Counted from the stretch's first letter, positions 35,729 to 45,986 are shown. The stretch: DNA of 64,000 bases from CBDCWO01 sp965223405 (GCA_965223405.1 CBDCWO010000006.1:3224001-3288000), one strand, 5' to 3'. A program made the numbers and translations. The notes: a model not told the origin generated them from the letters alone.

Positions 35729-37246
35729 ATGAGCGACCGACCTAATCCTGCACCGCCGTCTTTTACCTTGCCAAGAGTTTCATCTTTGCGTAAGGAAGGC
35801 GACTTATCTAACCTGGTATATGGCAGAATTCAACCCCAGGCAACTGCATTGGAGGAAGCCGTATTAGGTGCAATTATGGTTGATAAGGATGCACTTGCGG
35901 TTGTCATTGACATTCTGCAGCCGGAAGGATTCTATAACCCGGGTCATCAGTGCATTTACAAATGTATGCTTGAATTATTCGAAAAGTCGCTTCCGATTGA
36001 TTTACTGACTGTACATGAAGCGCTTAAGAAGAGTGGGGAACTTGAGAAAGTTGGCGGTCCACAATATCTTGTGGAGCTAACGAATAAAGTCGGATCTGCT
36101 GCCAATATTGAATATCATGCACGTATCGTATCACAAAAATTTATCCAGCGCGAATTGATCCGGGTATCTACTTCAATCATCAATGATTCTTTTGATGATA
36201 CCACTGATGTATTCCAACTTCTGGATGATGCAGAAAGGAACCTTTTTGATATCACGGATAAAAACTTAAACCGAGCTTATGAAAGCCTGGGATCATTGGC
36301 CATTAAGGCTCAAAAACAAATGGAGACCATTTCCACTAAAGAAGATGGTTTAACTGGAATTCCAGCTGGATTTAGAGAATTAGACAAAATGACCTCAGGC
36401 TGGCAGTCATCTGATCTAATTATTGTGGCGGCACGCCCTGGAATGGGAAAAACATCTTTGACCCTGGCTCTGGCCAGAAATGCAGCGGTAGACTACAATA
36501 AGCCAGTTGCTTTCTTTTCATTGGAGATGTCCAATTTGCAACTCACACAGAGATTAATCTCAATGGAATCGGAAATCTCCGGTGGAAAGCTGAGAAATGG
36601 GAGGTTGGAAGAAGAAGAATGGGAGACATTGCATAAAGTCATAGAAAAGTTTAGTGAAGTACCCATTTTTATTGATGATACGCCAGCCATTAATATCTTC
36701 GAATTGAGGGCAAAATGTCGCAGGTTGAAGATGCAGCATGATATCCAATTGGTCATCATCGATTATTTGCAATTGATGTCTGGAACTATGGATAATAAAA
36801 GAGGTAACCGAGAGCAAGAGATTTCAACAATCTCAAGGTCCCTGAAGGCTTTGGCAAAAGAACTTCATATTCCGGTAATCGCGTTATCTCAACTTAGTCG
36901 GGCGGTGGAGACCAGGGGAGGAAACAAAAGACCACAACTTTCCGACTTAAGGGAATCCGGAGCAATAGAACAAGATGCAGACATCGTAACATTTATTTAC
37001 CGACCGGATTATTATGAATTGGAAGATGATATCAATACCCCTAAAGGACTGAGTGAGATTATTTTAGCCAAACACCGGAATGGAGCCGTCGGCACGGTAC
37101 AGCTAAAGTTTATTCCACAATTTGCTAAATTCGCTGATGTGGATGAAATTGATTTCGATCCATTTTCTCAGAGCCCACCAAATCCGTTCAACAATATTAT
37201 CACCCGCCCTTCCAGAATGAATGATGATGAAGATATTCCTTTCTAG
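35729..37246 (+). CDS. dnaB: Replicative DNA helicase DnaB
   Basis: The hexameric helicase that unwinds DNA at the replication fork. The 505-residue product has an N-terminal domain (LEEAVLGAIMVDKDALAVV), then the RecA-like motor with Walker A VAARPGMGKTSLTLA, Walker B VIIDYLQLMSG, H4 region LSQLSRAVETRGGNKRPQLS and RESGAIEQDAD. The end (DDEDIPF) is typical of Bacteroidota DnaB. There is no intein. It is followed immediately by a pseudouridine synthase gene (stop at 37244-37246, ATG at 37247). Confidence 0.97.
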   Translation: MSDRPNPAPPSFTLPRVSSLRKEGDLSNLVYGRIQPQATALEEAVLGAIMVDKDALAVVIDILQPEGFYNPGHQCIYKCMLELFEKSLPIDLLTVHEALKKSGELEKVGGPQYLVELTNKVGSAANIEYHARIVSQKFIQRELIRVSTSIINDSFDDTTDVFQLLDDAERNLFDITDKNLNRAYESLGSLAIKAQKQMETISTKEDGLTGIPAGFRELDKMTSGWQSSDLIIVAARPGMGKTSLTLALARNAAVDYNKPVAFFSLEMSNLQLTQRLISMESEISGGKLRNGRLEEEEWETLHKVIEKFSEVPIFIDDTPAINIFELRAKCRRLKMQHDIQLVIIDYLQLMSGTMDNKRGNREQEISTISRSLKALAKELHIPVIALSQLSRAVETRGGNKRPQLSDLRESGAIEQDADIVTFIYRPDYYELEDDINTPKGLSEIILAKHRNGAVGTVQLKFIPQFAKFADVDEIDFDPFSQSPPNPFNNIITRPSRMNDDEDIPF

Positions 37247-38011
37247 ATGAAGCCATCTCCACACAACAAGCCACCAAAGACTGGAAAAGATGAGAGTCAG
37301 GAAATGAGATTGAACAAATTTCTTGCCTGGTGTGGAATTGCTTCCCGTAGAAAATGCGCTGAATATATTAAAGCCGGATTGGTAACCGTAAATGGTCAGG
37401 TAGTACATGAAATAGGAATTCGAGTTTCACCCAAAGACGACATTCGATATCAGGGCAAGAAAGTAACGTTGAAAAAAAATCTAATCTACATTTTACTCAA
37501 TAAGCCCAAAGATACCATCACCACGGTTAAGGATGAGAAAAATCGCAAAACCGTAATTGATCTGGTGAAGCATAAAATTAAAGACCGAGTCTATCCAGTG
37601 GGTAGATTGGATCGCAATACCACTGGATTGTTACTCCTTACCAACGATGGTGACCTGGCTCAAAAACTATCACATCCCAGTTTTCAAGTCAAAAAGATCT
37701 ATCATGTCACTTTAAACACCAGGATCAAAAAAGTAGATTTAGAAACAATCCGGAACGGAATAACTCTGGAAGATGGTTGGATCAAAGTGGATGGTATAAA
37801 CATTGTAGAAAATAGTGATGGCAGTGAAATTGGAATCGAGATCCATTCAGGTAGAAATCGTATAGTTCGCCGGATTTTTGAGCATTTAGGGTATCAAGTA
37901 AAAAGGTTGGATCGTGTATATTATGGCGGATTGACCAAAAAAGATATTTCCAGGGGGCGATTTAGACATTTGAACTCACAGGAAATAATCATGTTAAAAC
38001 ACTTTTTATAG
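37247..38011 (+). CDS. Pseudouridine synthase, RsuA/RluB family
   Basis: A 254-residue enzyme that converts uridine to pseudouridine in ribosomal RNA. It has an N-terminal S4 RNA-binding domain (MRLNKFLAWCGIASRRKCAE, TVNGQVV), then the catalytic domain with VGRLDRNTTGLLLLTNDGDL (catalytic Asp in RLD) and the C-terminal IEIHSGRNRIVRRIFEHLGY. An Rlu B/RluF-type target in 23S rRNA is likely, but the site is not readable. The start abuts the dnaB stop. Confidence 0.93.
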   Translation: MKPSPHNKPPKTGKDESQEMRLNKFLAWCGIASRRKCAEYIKAGLVTVNGQVVHEIGIRVSPKDDIRYQGKKVTLKKNLIYILLNKPKDTITTVKDEKNRKTVIDLVKHKIKDRVYPVGRLDRNTTGLLLLTNDGDLAQKLSHPSFQVKKIYHVTLNTRIKKVDLETIRNGITLEDGWIKVDGINIVENSDGSEIGIEIHSGRNRIVRRIFEHLGYQVKRLDRVYYGGLTKKDISRGRFRHLNSQEIIMLKHFL

Positions 38012-38070
38012 TTGGCATAACTTATCCACTTTATAAGTTTTAAAATTCTGTGCTGCTTTAATGGTTGATA

Positions 38071-38583
38071 TCAATTCACTTCAAATATCAAATCAACCCT
38101 AGTTTGGATTGATCGTGGCGCAAATCCTCTAACTCTAATCCGGATTTCTACGTTGTAAAATTCTTCACTCATATAGTCTTTTACATCTACGAGAGTTGGA
38201 AAAAGGTGGATCACCTTGTCGGTATTGGGTGGTACCGGATCCAGAAATGCAATTTCTTTCTTGGTATTGTTAAGCCGTGAGTAAATATTTATAGTGACAT
38301 CCTGTATAAAACTATATTGTGAGTTGGATTCCAATGAGGTAAAGGTAAATTCTTTGGGCTGAATCCTGTTAATATCATCCAACTTTAGATTTCTGGATTT
38401 CAACTGTGCAGGTAAAGAGCTGGGGATTTTTTCGATCCTAAAAAAATGGGATTCTACCGAGTTTAATCCGGCAGGTAAGACAAAGGATTGAGTGCTTTCC
38501 ATTTCGAATAGGCCGTCCAGTTGGTTTTTCTTACAACCAATTAATACAAATGCCATCAAGGAGCATAAAATTAGTTTTGACAT
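38071..38583 (-). CDS. Putative lipoprotein of unknown function
   Basis: A 170-residue protein with a lipoprotein signal ending in LIGC (LCSLMAFVLIGCKKNQLDG). The mature region appears all-beta, with TFTSLESNSQYSFIQDVTIN and the end RIRVRGFAPRSIQTRVDLIF. I do not recognise a family. It converges on the rluB-like gene and diverges from the GCS2-CBS gene. Confidence 0.72.
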   Translation of the reverse strand: MSKLILCSLMAFVLIGCKKNQLDGLFEMESTQSFVLPAGLNSVESHFFRIEKIPSSLPAQLKSRNLKLDDINRIQPKEFTFTSLESNSQYSFIQDVTINIYSRLNNTKKEIAFLDPVPPNTDKVIHLFPTLVDVKDYMSEEFYNVEIRIRVRGFAPRSIQTRVDLIFEVN

Positions 38584-38711
38584 TTAGCGATTCTATTGAT
38601 ATTATTCTAACTGAAATAAACCACAAAAAATTTTATTTTTATTTGATTTATGGTACCTTATTATTAGAAGTTCCTAAACAACTTCTCATTATAGTTTTTA
38701 AAAATTAGGAT

Positions 38712-40634
38712 ATGGGAGAACAAAAAGTCAATATTCTGAAAGATGAAATGTCGAAGCAATCCTTCATGAAATCATTACTGAATGATGTGCAGGCATTTGA
38801 ATATATGCTTCATAATGATTGGTTTGAAAGTGATATTACTCGCATTGGTGCTGAACAGGAAATGGTGTTGGTTGACAAGAAAAGTTACAAACAGGCACCG
38901 GTGGCTGTAGAGGCTTTAGAGTTGTTAAAGGATTACGAGTGGATCAGTTCGGAATTGGCAAAATTCAATTTGGAAATTAATCTGGATCCGATTGAATTAA
39001 AAGGGGATTGTTTTAAACAAATGACTGACGAATTACGTGAGAGACTGAAAATCATCCAGGATAAAATTGACCAACTTGGAGTGGTCATCGTTCTCACCGG
39101 TATTTTGCCAACGTTGAGAAAATTTGATCTGGAAATGCAAAATCTAACTCCCAAACCCCGTTACCGGGCTCTGATGGAGGCATTTCACGCGCAATTGTTA
39201 TCCTCTAATTTTGAATTACGACTGGAAGGAATAGATGAATTATTGCTAAAACACGACTCACCCATGATGGAGGCCTGTAATACCAGCTTTCAGGTTCATC
39301 TTCAAATAGCTCCTGCTGAATTTGTAAAAATGTATAATATCGCGCAGACTTTAGCCGGACCGGTAATGGCAATCGCAGCCAATTCGCCAATAGTATTTGG
39401 TAGAAGATTGTGGCATGAATCCAGAATTGCCATGTTTCAGCAAGCGCTTGATACACGATCTGCCCATAAACATCTACGACAGCGAAGTCCCCGCGTTCAT
39501 TTCGGATCTCAGTGGTTACAAAAATCCATTTTGGAAATTTACCAGGAGGATATTTCTCGCTATCGAGTACTGTTGGGAGGTGAAGCTTCGGAGGATGCTT
39601 ATCAGATGGTGAGAAATGGTGAAGTGCCCAAGCTCAAAGCGTTGCAAATTCATAATTCTACTGTCTATCGATGGAACCGACCTTGTTTTGGAATTAGCCC
39701 GAATGGGAAACCCCATTTAAGAATTGAAAATCGGGTATTTCCTGCAGGACCCTCTACCAAGGATGAAATGGCCAATACCGTATTTTGGCTAGGTACCATG
39801 TGTGGTATGAAAGATATCCTGGACGATGTGCGAACCAGGTTAAATTTTGAAGACGTCAGAGATAACTTTGAAAAAGCCGCTAAATTTGGATTTGATTCCA
39901 AGTTTAATTGGTTTGATGATAAAAAAGTATCCGCGCAGGAATTGATTTGCAAAGAATTATTGCCAATAGCCAAAGAAGGATTGAAAAAAAATAAAGTGGA
40001 TGGTGATGATATCGATTTGTATTTAGGAATAATTGAAGAAAGAGCGGATAAACATATGACCGGTGCCAGATGGACTTTAAGATCTTATTCCAAATTAATT
40101 AAAGAGACCAACCGGGATGAAGCCCTTACCGTTATTACATCAGCTATGATTAAGAATTCACATGAAGGGAAATGTGTCCACAACTGGGAGATGGCTGAAA
40201 TGTCAGATTTGTCGTCGTATACCCCTACCTCCCTCCTGGTATCCGAATTTATGGTCACTGATTTGTACACGGTACGCAAAGATGACATATTGGATTTGGT
40301 AGCTGAAATGATGGATTGGCGTAAAATCAGACACATGCCGGTGGAGGATAAAAAAGGTAGATTGGTAGGGCTAATCAGTTCCAGATTGTTGTTGCGATAT
40401 TATACCAAGCAAGGTTATCATTTAAATCAGGATATCAGAATAGTGGAAGATGTAATGATCAAAGACCCGATTACGGTGGATCCCGATACCAGTATGATGC
40501 ATGCCTTAAAAATTATGAAAGAGAACAGAATCGGTTGCTTGCCTGTTACTTCTAAAGATGAGTTGGTTGGGATAATAACTGAAATGGACTTTTTGAGAAT
40601 TGCTGCACGATTAATGGAGCGTATGTCCAAATAG
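38712..40634 (+). CDS. GCS2-family carboxylate-amine ligase fused to CBS pair
   Basis: A 640-residue protein. Residues 1-480 form a glutamate-cysteine-ligase-2-like domain (ITRIGAEQEMVLVDKKS near the N-terminus, NLEINLDPIELKGDCF, MEACNTSFQVHLQI, GKPHLRIENRVFPAGPS) with a helical tail. Residues 510-640 form a CBS pair (VSEFMVTDLYTVRKDDILDL and VEDVMIKDPITVDPDTSMM). The GCS2 family forms amide bonds between a carboxylate and an amine at the cost of ATP; CBS pairs bind adenine nucleotides and often regulate. This fusion is known to me from Bacteroidota genomes as an uncharacterised protein. The reaction product is unknown. Confidence 0.88.
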   Translation: MGEQKVNILKDEMSKQSFMKSLLNDVQAFEYMLHNDWFESDITRIGAEQEMVLVDKKSYKQAPVAVEALELLKDYEWISSELAKFNLEINLDPIELKGDCFKQMTDELRERLKIIQDKIDQLGVVIVLTGILPTLRKFDLEMQNLTPKPRYRALMEAFHAQLLSSNFELRLEGIDELLLKHDSPMMEACNTSFQVHLQIAPAEFVKMYNIAQTLAGPVMAIAANSPIVFGRRLWHESRIAMFQQALDTRSAHKHLRQRSPRVHFGSQWLQKSILEIYQEDISRYRVLLGGEASEDAYQMVRNGEVPKLKALQIHNSTVYRWNRPCFGISPNGKPHLRIENRVFPAGPSTKDEMANTVFWLGTMCGMKDILDDVRTRLNFEDVRDNFEKAAKFGFDSKFNWFDDKKVSAQELICKELLPIAKEGLKKNKVDGDDIDLYLGIIEERADKHMTGARWTLRSYSKLIKETNRDEALTVITSAMIKNSHEGKCVHNWEMAEMSDLSSYTPTSLLVSEFMVTDLYTVRKDDILDLVAEMMDWRKIRHMPVEDKKGRLVGLISSRLLLRYYTKQGYHLNQDIRIVEDVMIKDPITVDPDTSMMHALKIMKENRIGCLPVTSKDELVGIITEMDFLRIAARLMERMSK

Positions 40635-40677
40635 TCCTTTTCCCCATTTCGCCTAGCTCGCTATAATTTTTTTATTG

Positions 40678-40685
40678 TACTTTTG
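40678..40685 (+). promoter_or_regulatory. Bacteroidota -7 box upstream of aconitase
   Basis: TACTTTTG matches the TAnnTTTG consensus and lies 33 bp upstream of the aconitase ATG. No perfect -33 TTTG is present. Candidate only. Confidence 0.4.
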
Positions 40686-40717
40686 CAAACCATTTTTCAC
40701 ATCTAAAATCGTGTATT

Positions 40718-42982
40718 ATGCCATTTGATATTGATATGGTCAAAAGTGTATACCAAGCACTACCGGAAAAGATTAATCTCATCAGACATACCTTGAACAG
40801 ACCGCTTACTTTGACTGAAAAAATTCTGTATTCCCATCTACATGCAGAGTCTCCTTTACAGGAATATAAACGAGGTAAGGATTATGTTTTTTTCTCTCCT
40901 GACCGGGTAGCAATGCAGGATGCCACAGCTCAAATGGCACTTTTACAATTTATGATGGCCGGAAAGGATCAAGTAGCAGTTCCTTCCACAGTACACTGCG
41001 ATCATCTGATACAGGCAGAAGTTGGAGCACAAAAAGATTTAATCAATGCAATAAACACCAATTCGGAAGTATATGATTTTTTGAATTCGGTATCCAATAA
41101 ATATGGAATCGGATTTTGGAAACCGGGAGCAGGTATAATCCATCAGATCGTATTGGAAAATTACGCATTTCCCGGAGGAATGATGATTGGTACGGATAGT
41201 CATACTCCTAATGCCGGAGGATTGGGGATGGTAGCAATCGGAGTTGGTGGTGCAGATGCCGTGGATGTTATGGCGGGTATGCCCTGGGAGTTAAAAATGC
41301 CAAAAATTATTGGTATCAAACTTACGGGAGAGTTGCGAGGATGGACTTCCTCCAAAGATGTGATCCTAAAAGTTGCCGGAATTCTTACGGTGAAGGGAGG
41401 AACCGGAGCAATAGTTGAATATTTCGGACCTGGGGCGGATTCACTTTCTTGTACCGGAAAAGGGACTATTTGCAATATGGGAGCAGAAATAGGTGCTACG
41501 ACTTCCACCTTTGGCTATGGCAAAGCCATGTCACGTTACCTGCAGGCTACCGATAGGCAAGAAATTGCCCAAGCTGCAAATGCTGTCGCAGAACATCTGA
41601 CTGGAGATCCGGAGTGTTATGCTACACCGGAAAAGTATTTTGATCAAGTGATTGAAATCGATTTATCCACTTTAGAGCCCCATGTCAATGGACCATATAC
41701 CCCTGATTTGGCATGGCCCATTTCCAAATTCGCTCAAGCGGTGGAAGAAAATGATTACCCTCAAAAGCTGGAGGTTGGTTTGATCGGATCCTGTACCAAT
41801 TCGTCTTATGAAGACCTGGATCGGGCGGCTTCTTTGGCCCGGCAGGCGGTGGCAAAAAACCTAAAGGTAAAATCTGAATTTACTGTTACTCCAGGATCGG
41901 AACAAATACGCTTTACGGTTGAACGAGATGGCCTACTTATGGATTTTGAAAAAATTGGTGGTGTCGTGTTAGCCAATGCCTGCGGTCCTTGTATCGGACA
42001 ATGGGCACGGCATACCGATGATCCAAACCGTGCCAACAGTATTATCACTTCTTTTAACCGGAATTTTAGTAAACGCAATGACGGAAACCCTCAGACCAGA
42101 GCATTCGTGGCCTCTCCGGAAATAGTAACGGCATTGGCGATTGCCGGAGACCTAACCTTTAATCCTCTAACCGACACTTTAGTCAATGAGAAAGGTGAGG
42201 AAGTAAGACTTGATCCTCCCACCGGCGTAGAATTACCTCCCAAAGGATTTGATGTTGAAGATGCTGGATTTGTACCACCTGCCGAGGATAGTTCCAGTGT
42301 CGAAGTTCAAGTGGATCCCAATTCCGATCGCTTACAACTATTGACTCCTTTTGTTCCAATTACCTCTGATCAGCTCAAAAATATGAGAATCCTGATTAAG
42401 GCAAAAGGTAAATGCACCACGGATCATATTTCAATGGCTGGCCCATGGTTGAAATTTAGGGGACATTTAGAAAATATCTCGAATAACTGTTTTATTGGTG
42501 CAATCAATTATTTCAATGATGAGGCCAACAAAGTGCTCAATTTGGAAAGTGGGGAATACCACGCGGTGCCTGATTCAGCCCGCTTATACAAAAGCCACGG
42601 TATTGGCACAGTCGTCTTTGGTGAAGAAAACTATGGCGAAGGATCCAGTAGGGAACATGCCGCGATGGAACCTCGCTTTCTGGGGGTGAAGGCTGTAATG
42701 GTCAAATCATTTGCCAGAATTCATGAAACGAATCTCAAGAAACAAGGTATGCTGGCCTTAACTTTTGTAAATCCCGAGGATTACGACTTGGTGAGACAAG
42801 ACGACAAAATTGACATTGAAGGGTTCGATCGTTTTACACCTGGAGTAAATTTGGTCGTAGTCTTACATCATGCCGATGGAACCAAAGATCGATTTGAGGT
42901 CAGCCATACCTACAATCAAGCGCAGATAGACTGGGTACGAGCCGGATCGGCTCTAAATAAGATCCGAGAAGAGTTGGATTGA
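40718..42982 (+). CDS. Aconitate hydratase
   Basis: This isomerises citrate to isocitrate in the TCA cycle. The 754-residue protein is of the mitochondrial (AcnA-like, about 750-residue) type found in Bacteroidota. It has IGTDSHTPNAGGLGMVAIGV, the iron-sulfur cysteines in IGSCTNSSYEDL and ANACGPCIGQW, and the C-terminal swivel domain with the substrate-binding YGEGSSREHAAMEPR. Monocistronic with its own -7 box. Confidence 0.96.
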   Translation: MPFDIDMVKSVYQALPEKINLIRHTLNRPLTLTEKILYSHLHAESPLQEYKRGKDYVFFSPDRVAMQDATAQMALLQFMMAGKDQVAVPSTVHCDHLIQAEVGAQKDLINAINTNSEVYDFLNSVSNKYGIGFWKPGAGIIHQIVLENYAFPGGMMIGTDSHTPNAGGLGMVAIGVGGADAVDVMAGMPWELKMPKIIGIKLTGELRGWTSSKDVILKVAGILTVKGGTGAIVEYFGPGADSLSCTGKGTICNMGAEIGATTSTFGYGKAMSRYLQATDRQEIAQAANAVAEHLTGDPECYATPEKYFDQVIEIDLSTLEPHVNGPYTPDLAWPISKFAQAVEENDYPQKLEVGLIGSCTNSSYEDLDRAASLARQAVAKNLKVKSEFTVTPGSEQIRFTVERDGLLMDFEKIGGVVLANACGPCIGQWARHTDDPNRANSIITSFNRNFSKRNDGNPQTRAFVASPEIVTALAIAGDLTFNPLTDTLVNEKGEEVRLDPPTGVELPPKGFDVEDAGFVPPAEDSSSVEVQVDPNSDRLQLLTPFVPITSDQLKNMRILIKAKGKCTTDHISMAGPWLKFRGHLENISNNCFIGAINYFNDEANKVLNLESGEYHAVPDSARLYKSHGIGTVVFGEENYGEGSSREHAAMEPRFLGVKAVMVKSFARIHETNLKKQGMLALTFVNPEDYDLVRQDDKIDIEGFDRFTPGVNLVVVLHHADGTKDRFEVSHTYNQAQIDWVRAGSALNKIREELD

Positions 42983-43089
42983 AATCCAGAGTAGGTCTAT
43001 ACAAAGAAAGGAGTGGATAACAGGTGGAGGCAAGACCCACTTTTCCGGTTATTCGGACCACTAACTAAGGATCCCAATATCACTTTCTT

Positions 43090-44646
43090 TTACATGTATA
43101 TTACGTATTTTATTGGTCCTTTGTTTAATATCAATAGACCCATTTTCCAATCGAAGTACACCCCGGGACACACGGCAGCGCAGATTCCACATCCCACACA
43201 AGAGGCACGTACGATATTTTGCCCCTTTTGAGCATAGGAGCGAACATCTATACCCATTTCACAATAGGTAGAACAGTTGCCACAGGAGATACATTGATTG
43301 CCGTTGGTGGTAATTCTGAAACGACTAAAGTACTTTTGCTGGATTCCAAGTATCGCAGCCATTGGACAACCAAATCGGCACCAGACCCGGCTTCCAAGTA
43401 TGGGATAAAACCCGACTCCCACAACCCCTGAAAAGGCAGCTCCAATGAAAAAGCCATACCACCTACGCAATTCGTATGAACTGAATTGTATGGATGAAGT
43501 ACCATTGCCTAAAGAATTATATACAAACCAACCTATGACAAAAATGAGAATCGCCGCAGCTACTACAATTGATTTTCTTTGATTGAGAAATGGATATTTG
43601 GTTCTTTGGAGATACAATATGTATGCGGTGATTGCAACTAATAAGCCAAACACCAGATACTGATTAATGGATAGGTTAAACGCATTTCCGGTAAAATACG
43701 TGCCCACAACCAAAACCGTGGTAATAACGATCAGTACTAATACCCCATAGATAATAATCCTTTCGATTTGCCAGGCGTCTAGTTTCTTATCAGACAAATG
43801 ACGGAAAGGGTCACCGGCAGTTTCCGCCAGACCCCCGCATCCACAAACCCAGGAACAATACCACCGTTTTCCATAGAAATACGTCAAAACCGGTGAGATC
43901 AATAGGATCAACAAAATTCCCCATACAAGGTAAAACATGCCCAGGCTGCCACCTTCCAACATATTATTTAAGTGCCAATCTTCAAAAAAATAGTAATGTA
44001 AAGGCCATATCTGCTTTAGGTCTTTCACAAAGTAGGGTTTGTCGGCCTGTAATCCTTCCAGGATTTCCGGAATGAGAAATGCAAGCAGTGTTTGCGAAAC
44101 CATTACCGAAAAAGTTCGGAGTAATTGATATCGGTTATGACGATATTTCCACATAAACTTTACTCCGAAAATCAATATGGCCAGAGTATATAAAGTGCCA
44201 TAGACAAACCATTGGCTCGCTGGTCTACCTTTGATCCATTGACTAAGCGGATCGAAAAAGGCTACCAAAGACGTATTGCCATCCGCTCCAAAACCCAAAT
44301 ATTGTGGATACCAGTATAGAAGCACATAAAACAAAGTCAACAGGATTCCTAGACTCCACCCTAATATCCCTTTGGCCGTGAGGCTACTCAGCCAGGCTCC
44401 ATTGTTTTTAATACCTACCGGACTTTTTGCATATTGAAAATAGGCAAAACCAATTGTGCCAATTACGATAGCCAATATGGATATAACCAACCAGAGCGAA
44501 GGCTGAGGGAAATCTATGCCGAATAACGATAAAGCCATGATTACCAATCCTGCCAGGCCAATTATTAGGCTGACCTTTTGACCTGCATTAAGAAAGATTG
44601 GATGGGGGTTGACAAGGGCAAAACTTTCGATCGTTGTATTATTCAT
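43090..44646 (-). CDS. Polyferredoxin-type membrane protein (NapH/NosR-like, 4Fe-4S)
   Basis: A 518-residue protein with about ten membrane helices and cytoplasmic or periplasmic iron-sulfur motifs. These include the CxxxCxCGG-type loop WYCSWVCGCGGLAETAGD, RVWCRFGCPMAAILG, and two C-terminal 4Fe-4S motifs: CISCGNCSTYCEMG (last position E rather than P) and CVGCGICAAVCPG. It resembles the NapH/NosR/RdxA branch that moves electrons from the quinone pool or a flavoprotein. The ATG at 44646 overlaps the TAA of the upstream FAD oxidoreductase (TAATG), so the two are translationally coupled. The terminal acceptor is unknown. Confidence 0.88.
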   Translation of the reverse strand: MNNTTIESFALVNPHPIFLNAGQKVSLIIGLAGLVIMALSLFGIDFPQPSLWLVISILAIVIGTIGFAYFQYAKSPVGIKNNGAWLSSLTAKGILGWSLGILLTLFYVLLYWYPQYLGFGADGNTSLVAFFDPLSQWIKGRPASQWFVYGTLYTLAILIFGVKFMWKYRHNRYQLLRTFSVMVSQTLLAFLIPEILEGLQADKPYFVKDLKQIWPLHYYFFEDWHLNNMLEGGSLGMFYLVWGILLILLISPVLTYFYGKRWYCSWVCGCGGLAETAGDPFRHLSDKKLDAWQIERIIIYGVLVLIVITTVLVVGTYFTGNAFNLSINQYLVFGLLVAITAYILYLQRTKYPFLNQRKSIVVAAAILIFVIGWFVYNSLGNGTSSIQFSSYELRRWYGFFIGAAFSGVVGVGFYPILGSRVWCRFGCPMAAILGIQQKYFSRFRITTNGNQCISCGNCSTYCEMGIDVRSYAQKGQNIVRASCVGCGICAAVCPGVYFDWKMGLLILNKGPIKYVIYM

Positions 44647-45986
44647 TAATTTGATTTTAGAAAGGTTAACACCTCGTTCCAAGCTCGACTATGGTTTGGT
44701 TCGATTTCAATCCGAGTCTGTAAATGATATTCTGAGCGTAGATGGGATTCAAAACTCGGATAAAATTCAGGATCAAAGTTCGCCAATTCCAATTGTTCCA
44801 GGACTTGTTCAATCGATGCTTTTTCTTGTAGCCACTTTTCACATACTTCATGTCGGAACCGAATGCCCATCAAATTAAAACCAATGACTTCCTTACTGTG
44901 GTGATGGTAAACGATGCGGACACTTCGTTTACCGGCTTTTTCCATCCAGAAAAGTGAAACTTCATGGGGTTCGGGTTGGGTTTTTATTTTACCATAGACC
45001 TGATATTCGATGTCGAAAAATTTGGCAGAATTGAACCAAATTCCGGGATCATAGGGGGTTTTTTGATTGCAAATGGTATGGGCAACGACCTCGCCCATCA
45101 TTCTGCCGGTGTACCAAACTGCCTCGATCGGTCTCCGTCCCGGTTTGGGAGTTCGCATCTCAGCACAATCACCAATAGCATATACGTCTTTTATATTGGT
45201 TTCCAAATAATCATTGACCAGGATACCTCGATTCGTTTCTAATTCAGTGTTTTTTAAGAATCCAATATTGGGATGCACACCAGCAGTCAATCCGACGAAC
45301 TCGCAATCAATGTGTTCTCCTTGATTGGTAATGACAGCGGTGGCATTGCCTTTACCATCATCAAGAATTTCTTTTAATTCGGTCTCCAGCCTGAGATCAA
45401 TTCCATGCTCTACAATGTGTCGATTGATCATGTCTGATTCCTCCGGTGGTAAAACGATATCCCAAAAACTTTTCTCACGGACCAGAAAGGTTACAGGAAT
45501 ATGCCGGGAGTGGAACATTTCTGCCATTTCGATGCCAATCAGACCACCACCTACAATCACTGCACGGTTAATCAGTGGTGTACATTTCAGCATCTTCTCT
45601 AAATCTTGAAGGTGGTATAAGCCCTGGACTCGGTTTAGGTCCTGACCGGGCCAACCAAATTTATTGGAGGCAGATCCTACTCCGATAACTAATTTGTCAT
45701 AAGAAATGGTATCTCCATCCCCGACAGATAATTTTTTGGTCGCAAAATCAATATGTTTCACCATGCCTCTTTGAAGCCGGATCCGATTTTTCTCCCAAAA
45801 CCAATCCTCATAGGGTTTGATATCTTCAAATCTCATATGGCCCATATACACATACATCAGGGCGGTTCTTGAAAAAAAATGGTCGGATTCCGAGGAAATG
45901 ACGGTAATCTCGTGATCACTATGCTTGCGAAGGTAGCGTGCTGCAGTGATTCCACTCACTCCATTACCAATAATTACGATGTGCAT
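44646..45986 (-). CDS. FAD-dependent pyridine nucleotide-disulphide oxidoreductase family protein
   Basis: A 446-residue flavoprotein of the Pyr_redox_2 fold. It has FAD-binding VIIGNGVSGITAARYLR at the N-terminus, an NAD(P)-binding GxGxxG-like AVIVGGGLIGIEMAEMF near residue 150 and the second FAD motif DVYAIGDCAEM near residue 270. The C-terminal domain of about 110 residues does not resemble known disulphide reductases and contains no redox CxxC pair. Coupled by TAATG overlap to the polyferredoxin, it probably feeds electrons from NAD(P)H into that protein. Physiological role unknown. Confidence 0.9.
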   Translation of the reverse strand: MHIVIIGNGVSGITAARYLRKHSDHEITVISSESDHFFSRTALMYVYMGHMRFEDIKPYEDWFWEKNRIRLQRGMVKHIDFATKKLSVGDGDTISYDKLVIGVGSASNKFGWPGQDLNRVQGLYHLQDLEKMLKCTPLINRAVIVGGGLIGIEMAEMFHSRHIPVTFLVREKSFWDIVLPPEESDMINRHIVEHGIDLRLETELKEILDDGKGNATAVITNQGEHIDCEFVGLTAGVHPNIGFLKNTELETNRGILVNDYLETNIKDVYAIGDCAEMRTPKPGRRPIEAVWYTGRMMGEVVAHTICNQKTPYDPGIWFNSAKFFDIEYQVYGKIKTQPEPHEVSLFWMEKAGKRSVRIVYHHHSKEVIGFNLMGIRFRHEVCEKWLQEKASIEQVLEQLELANFDPEFYPSFESHLRSEYHLQTRIEIEPNHSRAWNEVLTFLKSN

